Origin: Dysgonamonadaceae bacterium
GTDB taxonomy: Bacteria; Bacteroidota; Bacteroidia; Bacteroidales; Azobacteroidaceae
Direction of reading: 5' to 3'
Assembly (NCBI GenBank): GCA_031255425.1
Contig: JAIRSN010000152.1
Span: 1 to 10,029, forward strand
Length of the DNA stretch: 10,029 nucleotides
The translations under genes were made by a program, and so were the position numbers. This document shows, piece by piece, positions 1 through 6,460 of this stretch. The notes under the pieces were generated by a model. That model ran no database searches. It was not told the origin of the DNA and worked only from the letters and a program-made list of their open reading frames with translations. The stretch's first letter is position 1. Every line of letters begins with the position of its first letter.

Positions 1-1046
1 CCCAGGCACAGCCGGCATTCGCGGTCGTAAACCACGCCAAACTGCCCGGCCGCTATGCCCTGAATTTTGTCGTCCGATTCGATCCGGTAGATGTCGCCGG
101 TGCGTTTGATTTTCCCGGATGTAAATTCCGGTGTGTGCCGTATTTTGAAAGTGATCGCTTTTTCTTCCGACAGGTCTCCCCAGGGATTGCCGGTGATAAA
201 ATGAAAGCCTTGCAGGTCGACCTCTTTCCCGTACTGGGTTTCCGGATCGTATCCGTTGGAGACATAAATCGTGTTTTCGGGGATGTCCTTGCGGACCACA
301 AACCAGGGACCGCCGCTCAGGTACAGTCCTTTCCGTTGACCGATGGTGTGAAACCAGTATCCTTTGTGTTCGCCCAGTATCCGGCCGGTTTCCCATTCGA
401 TAATTTTACCGGGCTTTTCTCCCAGGTATCTGCGAATAAAATCGTTGTAGTTGATTTTCCCGAGAAAGCAGATTCCCTGGCTGTCTTTTCGCAGGGCGCT
501 CGGCAAGCCTTGCCGGGCGGCAATGGCGCGGACTTCGCTTTTTTGCAGATGACCGATGGGGAAAAGCAGTTTGGCTATTTGCAGGTAATCGACTTGTCCC
601 AGAAAGTAGGTCTGGTCTTTCACCTTATCGGCGGCGGTGGACAGGTAAATCTTATCCTCAATCCCGGTGGTGGTTGCATAATGGCCGGTTGCAATCTTGT
701 CGAACGAGTGTCCCCATTTCTGTTCGAAGGTGCCGAACTTGATCAGCTTGTTGCACATCATATCCGGATTGGGCGTCAGTCCGCGCCGGACCGCATCGAT
801 CGTGTAGCTGACTACGTTTTCCCAGTATTCTTCGTGCAACGAAACGACTTCCATTTTACAGCCGTATTTCCGGGCGATATACGTCGTGATTTCGATGTCT
901 TCTTCCGCCGGGCAGTCGATGTATCCGGCTTTGTCTTCCATGCCGATCCGGATATAAAAAAGGGTTGGGTTATAACCGGCTTCTTTCAGTTGATAAACTA
1001 CCACCGAACTGTCTACTCCGCCTGAAATTAATGCTGCTATATTCAT
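1..1046 (-). CDS. mnmA: tRNA-specific 2-thiouridylase MnmA (3' end cut by window edge)
   Basis: MnmA is a cytoplasmic enzyme that uses ATP and a persulfide sulfur to convert wobble uridine 34 of the Lys, Glu and Gln tRNAs to 2-thiouridine. The reverse-strand frame opens with ATG at 1046-1044 and runs 348 residues to the edge without a stop. The PP-loop ATP site SGGVDSS is at residues 8-14. The PNPDMMCN motif carries the first catalytic cysteine, C98, and [10 protein letters not shown] carries the second, C193. Also visible are TGHYA (120-124), KDQTYFL (143-149) and the GQRKG of the central domain (236-240). The tail from about 270 is the C-terminal beta-barrel, ending in GQFGVVYD and a CLG that in relatives lies about 10 residues from the stop. 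Both catalytic cysteines and the PP-loop are intact, so it should be active. Bacteroidota often carry more than one MnmA paralog; which one this is cannot be told here. It is transcribed divergently from the rest of the window. Confidence 0.96.
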   Translation of the reverse strand, partial: MNIAALISGGVDSSVVVYQLKEAGYNPTLFYIRIGMEDKAGYIDCPAEEDIEITTYIARKYGCKMEVVSLHEEYWENVVSYTIDAVRRGLTPNPDMMCNKLIKFGTFEQKWGHSFDKIATGHYATTTGIEDKIYLSTAADKVKDQTYFLGQVDYLQIAKLLFPIGHLQKSEVRAIAARQGLPSALRKDSQGICFLGKINYNDFIRRYLGEKPGKIIEWETGRILGEHKGYWFHTIGQRKGLYLSGGPWFVVRKDIPENTIYVSNGYDPETQYGKEVDLQGFHFITGNPWGDLSEEKAITFKIRHTPEFTSGKIKRTGDIYRIESDDKIQGIAAGQFGVVYDRECRLCL

Positions 1047-1067
1047 CTAAAATAACTTAATCCGGTG

Positions 1068-1075
1068 CAAATTTA
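1068..1075 (-). promoter_or_regulatory. Candidate -7 box for mnmA
   Basis: On the reverse strand this reads TAAATTTG, a full match to the Bacteroidota -7 consensus TAnnTTTG. It lies 22 bases before the mnmA ATG, which would give a short leader of roughly 15 bases. A TTTG that could act as the -33 element (1089-1092 on the reverse strand) is closer than the usual 19-21 base spacing, so only the -7 element is well supported. Transcription start mapping would settle it. Confidence 0.4.
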
Positions 1076-1119
1076 CAACTTTATGTCCCAAATAAAGAAA
1101 TTAATTACGAAAACTTGGT

Positions 1120-1127
1120 TACCTTTG
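1120..1127 (+). promoter_or_regulatory. Candidate -7 box for the small membrane protein gene
   Basis: TACCTTTG matches the Bacteroidota -7 consensus TAnnTTTG. It would place the transcript start near 1134 and leave a leader of about 24 bases before the ATG at 1158. No well-spaced TTTG -33 element is visible. The position supports the ATG at 1158 as the start, because an upstream in-frame start at 1065 would lie before this promoter. Confidence 0.4.
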
Positions 1128-1157
1128 ACCTCGTTACATATTAATCCGACAGAATTT

Positions 1158-1361
1158 ATGAAAAGGTATATTTTATTGCCGTCCGTATTGTTTATTTATC
1201 TCGCCTGCATGGCTTATTTTGCTTATCCCGGTAAAAATCCGGAGGGAGGACTTAGTTATATTCAATATTATCTCACGATTGGCATTACGCTGGTTATTAT
1301 CGGATTATTGGTTTATTTCCTGAAAAAGAAAGACGACAACAGGAAAAAATATAAACCCTGA
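1158..1361 (+). CDS. Small two-helix membrane protein of unknown function (67 aa)
   Basis: I do not recognise a named family, though I recall similar short proteins beginning MKxYILLP in Bacteroides genomes. The frame from ATG 1158 gives 67 residues. A first hydrophobic segment covers about residues 4-20 (YILLPSVLFIYLACMAY), followed by a loop with GKNPEGG. A second segment covers about 32-51 (LTIGITLVIIGLLVYFLKK), and the tail is very basic and lysine-rich (KKKDDNRKKYKP). By the positive-inside rule both ends probably face the cytoplasm. The frame remains open back to 1065, but that 31-residue extension is not hydrophobic, covers the candidate promoter and has no good start context, so the shorter form is preferred. 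The gene is separated from the next one by a hairpin and fresh promoter-like sequences, so it may be monocistronic. Its function is unknown. Confidence 0.65.
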   Translation: MKRYILLPSVLFIYLACMAYFAYPGKNPEGGLSYIQYYLTIGITLVIIGLLVYFLKKKDDNRKKYKP

Positions 1362-1417
1362 CACATCCTCCGTGCAAAGCCTGTTTTATTACTGTATTCT
1401 TTAAATGTACAGCCCGC

Positions 1418-1443
1418 GGCGGCGCAGCCGCTTTTGTATTTTT
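1418..1443 (+). terminator. Possible intrinsic terminator after the small membrane protein gene
   Basis: A GCGGC / GCCGC stem (1419-1423 with 1427-1431, loop GCA) is followed at once by a T-rich tract, CTTTTGTATTTTT. An alternative pairing uses the GCGGC at 1416-1420. The stem is only five base pairs plus one possible G-U pair, so it is short for an intrinsic terminator. Its place about 55 bases after the stop codon, before new promoter-like elements, suits that role. Confidence 0.4.
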
Positions 1444-1497
1444 GGGAAACACGGTCTCCGCAGCTAAGCAGATATGCCATGCCGCTTTTGTATTTTT
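1427..1497 (+). repeat. 17-base direct repeat in the upstream region of the M23 gene
   Basis: The 17 bases GCCGCTTTTGTATTTTT occur at 1427-1443 and again at 1481-1497, 54 bases apart start to start. The first copy forms the downstream arm and T-tract of the hairpin and runs into TATTTTTG (1437-1444), itself a match to TAnnTTTG. The second copy lies just before the stronger TACCTTTG box. The repeat could be a duplicated promoter or regulator site, or a chance product of low-complexity sequence; the identity includes the GC part, which makes chance less likely. Confidence 0.5.
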
Positions 1498-1501
1498 TTT
1501 G

Positions 1502-1509
1502 TACCTTTG
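1502..1509 (+). promoter_or_regulatory. Candidate -7 box for the M23 peptidase operon
   Basis: TACCTTTG matches the Bacteroidota -7 consensus TAnnTTTG and is identical to the box before the small membrane protein gene. Transcription would begin near 1515, giving a leader of about 28 bases made almost wholly of A and T (1511-1538), as is usual in this phylum where AT-rich leaders often replace a Shine-Dalgarno site. The nearest TTTG upstream (1487-1490) is closer than the ideal -33 spacing. This is the likely main promoter for the five-gene run that follows. Confidence 0.45.
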
Positions 1510-1542
1510 TGATTTCGAATAATTATTTTATTATAATAGCCA

Positions 1543-2400
1543 TTGAAAAAGAAATTAGATTTCTCCTCCTTCTGGGAAAAAGTACGATTCAAATACAAAT
1601 TGTCCTTTCTAAATGAGAACACACTGGAAGAAGTACTCTCATTCAGGTTATCCTTTTTATCCGGAGTGTTGACATTAGCCGGATTCATCGTGTTTTTAGT
1701 CGTATTAACCTCCGCCGTAATCATCAATACACCCATCCGGAACTACCTGCCCGGATACCTGGACTCGGAAATACGCCGGCAAATGATGGAGAACGCCCTG
1801 AAAGCCGATTCCCTGGAACAAGTGATAAAAAGCCAGTTTCAATACTTGGACAACATAAACGCCATATTGAGAGGCGACAGTCCCGTCGCCGAAATTCAGG
1901 AACCGGATACGACCTCCGTCCGGATAGAATCCCTGAACAAATCCGAAACATTGACAGACTTTGTCCGCAACTTCGAAGCAGAAGAAAAATACAACCTCAA
2001 CCTGCTAAATTCGTCCACCGCATTGCCCGAAAACCTCCTCTTTTACCGTCCGGTACGCGGACTGGTCTCCAGCCACTTCAGCCTTCAGGAAAAACACTAC
2101 GGGGTAGACATTGCCGCCACCCCGAAAGAAAGCGTGCTGGCAACGATGAAAGGCACGGTAGTCTTCGCCGGATTCGATGCAAACGGAGGATATGTGATAC
2201 AGATACAACACTCCAGCGGATTCGTTTCCATTTATAAACACAACGCCATCCTTTTGAAAAAACAGGGCGACGAGGTAAACGCCGGGGAAGCCATCGCCAT
2301 CGTCGGAAGTTCGGGGAACCTGTCCAGCGGCACGCACCTGCATTTTGAATTGTGGTACCGGGGAAAACCGATCGACCCGGAAGAATTTATTGTATTTTAA
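1543..2400 (+). CDS. Membrane-anchored M23 (LytM-like) metallopeptidase
   Basis: This is a probable peptidoglycan endopeptidase or LytM-type regulator acting in the periplasm. The 285-residue product has a basic N-terminus, one hydrophobic anchor at about residues 37-62, a probably helical and coiled stretch at about 72-150, and a C-terminal M23 domain at about 168-283. The zinc ligands are present: H185 and D189 in HYGVD, and H267 in HLHFELW. The accessory histidines H233 (YKHN) and H265 are also present, so the domain looks catalytically complete. There is no lipobox, so it should be a type II inner-membrane protein. The start is TTG at 1543: an in-frame TAG lies at 1537-1539, and the next in-frame Met is about residue 81, beyond the anchor. 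It is separated from dxr by two bases. I recall the same M23-dxr-rseP order from Bacteroides. The physiological substrate is not known. Confidence 0.9.
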   Translation: MKKKLDFSSFWEKVRFKYKLSFLNENTLEEVLSFRLSFLSGVLTLAGFIVFLVVLTSAVIINTPIRNYLPGYLDSEIRRQMMENALKADSLEQVIKSQFQYLDNINAILRGDSPVAEIQEPDTTSVRIESLNKSETLTDFVRNFEAEEKYNLNLLNSSTALPENLLFYRPVRGLVSSHFSLQEKHYGVDIAATPKESVLATMKGTVVFAGFDANGGYVIQIQHSSGFVSIYKHNAILLKKQGDEVNAGEAIAIVGSSGNLSSGTHLHFELWYRGKPIDPEEFIVF

Positions 2401-2402
2401 AT

Positions 2403-3554
2403 ATGAAAAAAAGACAAATCGCGATATTGGGTTCGACCGGTTCGATAGGCACGCAAGCGCTGGACGTAATCCGGCAACATCCCGAATCCTTTGAAGTATA
2501 TGCTTTAACCGCCAACAATCAGGTGGAACGGTTGATCGAACAAGCCCGCCGGTTCACCCCCGAAGTAGTCGTCATTGCCAACGAAACCAAATACAGCCAA
2601 TTAAAAGAAGGATTGAAAGACCTTCCCGTCAAAGTCTGGGCGGGGGAAGACGCCCTTTCGCAAGTAGTGGAATCGGCGTCCATCGATATGGTGCTTGCCG
2701 CAATGGTCGGTTATGCCGGCTTGAAGCCGGTTATTCACGCCATCAAAGCCGGGAAAGCCATCGCGCTGGCAAACAAGGAAACACTGGTGGTAGCCGGCGA
2801 ACTGATCACCCGGCTGGCGGAAGAGTACAAAGCGGCAATCCTGCCGGTCGATTCCGAACATTCGGCGATTTTCCAATGCCTGGAGGAGTATAATCCGGTA
2901 GACAAAATCATCCTCACGGCTTCCGGAGGCCCTTTCCGGACGTTCAGCAAGGAACAGCTTCAACGGGTTACCAAAAACGAGGCGCTGAAGCATCCCAACT
3001 GGAAAATGGGCGCCAAGGTAACCATCGATTCGGCTACCCTGATGAACAAAGGGTTTGAGATGATCGAAGCCAAATGGTTGTTCAAGGTAGAACCCGGACA
3101 GATTGAGATACTGGTTCACCCCCAGTCCATCATTCATTCCATGGTGCAATTCAGGGATACATCCATCAAAGCGCAATTGGGGCTGCCGGATATGCGGTTG
3201 CCCATCCAATACGCCCTGGGGTATCCGAAACGACTGGAATCGAACTTCGAACGCTTGGATTTCAACCGGTTCAACAACCTGACGTTTGAGCCACCCGATC
3301 CCGTCCGGTTCCGGAACCTGAGTTTTGCCTTCGAAGCCATCCGGCAGGGCGGGAATATGCCCTGCGTTCTTAATGCCGCCAACGAGGTGGCTGTCGCTGC
3401 TTTTTTGCAGGACAAAATAAGTTTTCCGGAAATGAGCGACACAATAGAGAAAGCGATGCAGACCGCGACTTTCATTGCGGCGCCGGCTTACGCCGATTTT
3501 GTTGCCACCGACCGGGAAACAAGAGTGAAAATAAAGAGAGAAATAACGAATTAA
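2403..3554 (+). CDS. dxr: 1-deoxy-D-xylulose 5-phosphate reductoisomerase
   Basis: Dxr (IspC) converts 1-deoxy-D-xylulose 5-phosphate to 2-C-methyl-D-erythritol 4-phosphate with NADPH, the first committed step of the MEP isoprenoid pathway, in the cytoplasm. The 383-residue length is normal for the family. The NADPH-binding GSTGSIGTQ is at residues 10-18. Metal and substrate residues are all visible: D150 and E152 in PVDSEHSAIFQ, S174 in TASGGPF, H197 in HPNW, and S210, N215, K216 and E219 in IDSATLMNKGFEMIEAKW. Further family signatures are LANKETLVVAG (122-132) and VHPQSIIHSMV (238-248). The frame is open back to 2352, inside the M23 gene, but the ATG at 2403 begins exactly at the family's usual N-terminus. 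It follows the M23 stop by two bases and precedes rseP by four, so it must be operonic. It supplies precursors for undecaprenyl phosphate and quinones. Confidence 0.98.
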   Translation: MKKRQIAILGSTGSIGTQALDVIRQHPESFEVYALTANNQVERLIEQARRFTPEVVVIANETKYSQLKEGLKDLPVKVWAGEDALSQVVESASIDMVLAAMVGYAGLKPVIHAIKAGKAIALANKETLVVAGELITRLAEEYKAAILPVDSEHSAIFQCLEEYNPVDKIILTASGGPFRTFSKEQLQRVTKNEALKHPNWKMGAKVTIDSATLMNKGFEMIEAKWLFKVEPGQIEILVHPQSIIHSMVQFRDTSIKAQLGLPDMRLPIQYALGYPKRLESNFERLDFNRFNNLTFEPPDPVRFRNLSFAFEAIRQGGNMPCVLNAANEVAVAAFLQDKISFPEMSDTIEKAMQTATFIAAPAYADFVATDRETRVKIKREITN

Positions 3555-3558
3555 TAAT

Positions 3559-4860
3559 ATGGATACAATACTGATAAAAGCGTTGCAATTGATTTTAAGC
3601 CTGTCGATCTTGGTGGTTGTGCACGAATTTGGACATTTCCTTTTCGCCAAGTTATTCCGGGTAAGAGTGGAAAAGTTTTATTTATTCTTCAATCCGTGGT
3701 TTTCCCTGTTCAAGTTTAAGCCCAAAAAAAGCGATACCGAATACGGAATCGGCTGGTTGCCGTTGGGCGGTTACGTGAAGATTTCCGGAATGATAGACGA
3801 AAGTATGGACAAAGAGGCGCTGAAACAACCGCCCCAGCCGTGGGAGTTCCGGATAAAGCCTGCCGGACAGCGGCTGTTGATTATGATCGGGGGCGTACTG
3901 ATGAATTTTGTGCTGGCGTTCTTCATTTATTCCCTGGTGGTTTTCAAATGGGGCGACAATTACATCCCCATCGACAAGACGCCCTTGTTTTTCAGCGAGG
4001 TTGCACAGCAAGCCGGCTTTCAGGATGGCGACATAATCCTTGCGGCAGACGGGAAAGCCTTGCAGCGGTACGACGATCTTGATTTATTTAAGATTATCGA
4101 TGCGAAACAGGTAACGGTATTCCGGGAAGACCGGAAGGAAACGATCGCAATACCCGGCGATTTCAAATCGCGGTTCCTTGCCACCCGGACAATCTTCGCC
4201 GATTTCTCGCCCGCCCGGATAGACAGCCTGCTTCCGGAAGGGAATGGCGAAAAAGCGGGATTGAAAGTGGGCGATAAAATTGTTTCGGTCGACGGAAAAA
4301 GCATCAACTCGTTGGGACGCCTTTCGTTGCAACTGGAAAATCATAAAAACGCTTCCGTCGAACTCGGCGTCGTCAGGGACCAGGAAACGTTAACGATTAC
4401 CACCGATGTCGATGCGGGAGGGAAAATAGGATTCACGACTTCGAGGCCTGCACTGGTGCATGAAAAATATAACTTTTTCAAATCAATTCCTGCCGGAATT
4501 TCGTTCTGTATGAGAAAACTCTCCTTCTATGTCCTGCAATTGAAACTGCTTTTCACAAAAGAAGGACTGGGAAGCATCGGCGGTTTCGGCGCCATCGGCA
4601 GCCTTTTCCCGGCAACGTGGAATTGGAATACGTTCTGGAGCATGACGGCATTTCTCTCCATCATGTTGGGTGTAATGAACCTGTTGCCGATTCCGGCATT
4701 GGACGGAGGGCATGTGATGTTTCTTCTCTACGAAGTCGTAACCGGCCGCCAACCCAACGAAAAACTAATGGAATACGCCCAGATCACAGGCATGTTTTTG
4801 CTGTTTGCCATACTGATCTACGCCAACGGGATGGATATTATCCGCGCCTTTTTCAGTTAA
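3559..4860 (+). CDS. rseP: RseP-family site-2 zinc metalloprotease
   Basis: RseP is an intramembrane protease of the inner membrane. In E. coli it completes the cleavage of anti-sigma factor RseA and removes leftover signal peptides; the substrate in this organism is not shown. The 433-residue product has the HExxH zinc site HEFGH at residues 22-26 within the first membrane helix and the third ligand, D382, in the LDGGH motif of NLLPIPALDGGH. Four hydrophobic segments are at about 5-31, 107-130, 357-378 and 408-428. Between helices 2 and 3 lie two PDZ-like regions, about 136-199 and 226-286, the second with the GLKVGDKIVSVDG pattern. The first is more divergent but retains FQDGDIILAADGK. Length and architecture fit Bacteroidota RseP. 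It follows dxr by four bases. Dxr and RseP are also close neighbours in E. coli and other bacteria, so this pairing is widely conserved. Confidence 0.96.
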   Translation: MDTILIKALQLILSLSILVVVHEFGHFLFAKLFRVRVEKFYLFFNPWFSLFKFKPKKSDTEYGIGWLPLGGYVKISGMIDESMDKEALKQPPQPWEFRIKPAGQRLLIMIGGVLMNFVLAFFIYSLVVFKWGDNYIPIDKTPLFFSEVAQQAGFQDGDIILAADGKALQRYDDLDLFKIIDAKQVTVFREDRKETIAIPGDFKSRFLATRTIFADFSPARIDSLLPEGNGEKAGLKVGDKIVSVDGKSINSLGRLSLQLENHKNASVELGVVRDQETLTITTDVDAGGKIGFTTSRPALVHEKYNFFKSIPAGISFCMRKLSFYVLQLKLLFTKEGLGSIGGFGAIGSLFPATWNWNTFWSMTAFLSIMLGVMNLLPIPALDGGHVMFLLYEVVTGRQPNEKLMEYAQITGMFLLFAILIYANGMDIIRAFFS

Positions 4861-4924
4861 CCGTCAATTTCATACAGGTATGCAGTTCAACTATAAAATA
4901 ACGAATCATCGCAGGAGCTTGAAG

Positions 4925-6433
4925 ATGCGGATATACGCATTGCTCGTGTTGTTTGCTTTTTCCCTGCCGGGTTATTCCCAGGACATTCCGGATGATGCAA
5001 CGGTCTCCATTATCGGGACGGGCGATATTATGCTGGGTTCCAACTATCCTTCCGCCGGCAAATTGCCGGTATCGGACGGGAAAGAATTGTTCCGGAATGT
5101 GCAGGACCTGTTAAAGGATGCCGATGTTACGTTCGGCAATCTGGAAGGTTGTTTCCTGGACAAGGGAGGCAGTGCGAAATCCTGTAAAAAAGGATGTTAC
5201 TTCTTCCGGATGCCGGACCGGTATGTCGATTATCTGGTCGAAGCCGGCTTCGACGTGATGAATATTGCGAATAACCACAACGGCGACTTCGGCGCCCAGG
5301 GAAGGGAAAACACCGTGAAAGTTTTGCAAGCCGCCGGGCTGAACTATGCCGGATTGAAAGATATTTGCGAAACGTCCCGCTTTGAAATCAATGGCGTTAA
5401 ATACGGATTCTGCGGATTTGCGCCCAATTCGGGAACGGTAAAGATAACCAACTTGGAATACGCCCGGGAATTGGTTGCCGGTTTGAAAAAGGATTGCGAC
5501 ATCGTAATCGTTTCTTTCCACGGCGGAGCGGAGGGCAAAGCCTACAACCGGGTTCCCCGTGAAACGGAAAGTTTTTACGGCGAAAACCGGGGCAATGTCT
5601 ATGCCTTTGCCCATGCGGTTATCGACGCGGGCGCGGACATTGTTTTCGGACACGGGCCGCATGTCGTTCGCGCTGCCGAACTCTACAAAGACCGCTTTAT
5701 TATTTACAGTTTGGGGAATTTTTGCACCGCCGGCGAATTCAGTATCAGCGGAATCAGCGGTTATGCGCCGATCGTAAAAGTCTATACGGATAAACAGGGA
5801 AAGTTTGTGAAAGGAAAAATCATTTCGGCGCTCCAAAAGGATAAAACCGGTCCGGTCCCGGATCCCGGCCATTCGGCAGCCGGAGAAATAAAGCGATTGA
5901 CCGAGTTGGATTTCCCCGAAACGGATCTTTTTATCTCCTCCGACGGCAACATCGAAAAAAAGTCGGACAGAAAGGAAACCGGCAGCGTGGAACAACCGGA
6001 GAATCTGCTGCCTGTAAGCGAACGGGATTCGTTGTTTCCCGCTGCTTTGGCACAAAACATTATCGACTATTCCCGGCAGTTTATCGGCAAGCCTTACAGC
6101 AGGGGTTCCAAAGGTCCGAATGCCTTTGACTGTTCCGGATTTACCTCTTTCATTTTTAAGAATTTCGGATACACCCTGAGTGCGGGTTGCCGGACGCAGG
6201 TGAAAGAAGGGAAAAAGGTAGACAAAAAAGAATTAAAAACCGGCGACCTGATTTTCTTCAAAGGGCGAAACATCCAATCCTCCGGCGTGGGGCATGTAGG
6301 AATCGTGATTTCGAAGGATGAGGCAGGCGACGTTACGTTTATCCATGCTTCCCGCAGAGGCGTCAGAATCGATCAGCTCAGCGCTTCGGTTTACTACAAC
6401 CCGCGTTATGTAACGGGACTGAGGGTGCTGTGA
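4925..6433 (+). CDS. Secreted CapA-like metallophosphatase / NlpC-P60 peptidase fusion
   Basis: This is a two-domain envelope protein. From ATG 4925 it is 502 residues with a signal peptide (MRIYALLVLFAFSLPGYSQ), no lipobox cysteine, so periplasmic or exported. Domain 1 (about 24-290) is of the PGA_cap/CapA type, a metallophosphatase-like fold linked to poly-gamma-glutamate capsules in Bacillus. It has GTGDIML (D34), GNLEG (N72, E74), NNHNGDFG (H118), FHGG (H199), GHGPHVV (H243, H246) and YSLGNF. A low-complexity linker covers about 310-370. Domain 2 (about 375-502) is NlpC/P60, a cysteine peptidase that usually cuts D-gamma-glutamyl-diamino acid bonds in peptidoglycan; the triad is C403 (FDCSGF), H457 (GHVGIV) and H474 (FIHAS). 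The frame is open back to 4880, but only the ATG at 4925 yields a clean signal peptide, and a GGAG lies seven bases before it. It lies 64 bases after rseP and 27 before the acyl-CoA ligase. The actual substrate of either domain is not known. Confidence 0.9.
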   Translation: MRIYALLVLFAFSLPGYSQDIPDDATVSIIGTGDIMLGSNYPSAGKLPVSDGKELFRNVQDLLKDADVTFGNLEGCFLDKGGSAKSCKKGCYFFRMPDRYVDYLVEAGFDVMNIANNHNGDFGAQGRENTVKVLQAAGLNYAGLKDICETSRFEINGVKYGFCGFAPNSGTVKITNLEYARELVAGLKKDCDIVIVSFHGGAEGKAYNRVPRETESFYGENRGNVYAFAHAVIDAGADIVFGHGPHVVRAAELYKDRFIIYSLGNFCTAGEFSISGISGYAPIVKVYTDKQGKFVKGKIISALQKDKTGPVPDPGHSAAGEIKRLTELDFPETDLFISSDGNIEKKSDRKETGSVEQPENLLPVSERDSLFPAALAQNIIDYSRQFIGKPYSRGSKGPNAFDCSGFTSFIFKNFGYTLSAGCRTQVKEGKKVDKKELKTGDLIFFKGRNIQSSGVGHVGIVISKDEAGDVTFIHASRRGVRIDQLSASVYYNPRYVTGLRVL

Positions 6434-6460
6434 GGAAAAAATAACAAAATAATAACCACC

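Noticed and set aside
135..1025. Long open frame of 296 codons on the plus strand
   Set aside because: It is antisense to mnmA, whose reverse-strand frame carries every expected catalytic motif; the plus-strand translation shows no recognisable domain.
1065..1157. Extended N-terminus for the small membrane protein
   Set aside because: The extra 31 residues cover the candidate promoter box, are not hydrophobic and do not look like a targeting signal.
1434..1616. Short plus-strand frame of 60 codons upstream of and into the M23 gene
   Set aside because: It begins without a good start, runs through the candidate promoters and overlaps the true M23 frame. The translation is low-complexity.
2601..3650. 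Long open frame of 349 codons on the minus strand
   Set aside because: It lies opposite dxr and the start of rseP and has a low-complexity, implausible translation. It is an effect of codon bias in the real genes.
4880..4924. Upstream start for the CapA-NlpC/P60 gene
   Set aside because: The extra 15 residues would put a charged stretch before the signal peptide; the ATG at 4925 has a GGAG at good distance and begins a clean signal peptide.
5111..6055. Open frame of 314 codons on the minus strand
   Set aside because: It is antisense to the CapA-NlpC/P60 gene, which has clear domain motifs; no domain is seen in the antisense product.
4925..6433. Poly-gamma-glutamate capsule operon
   Set aside because: Only a CapA-like domain is present; no CapB-like ligase, CapC or CapD gene lies near it, so a capsule locus is not supported.
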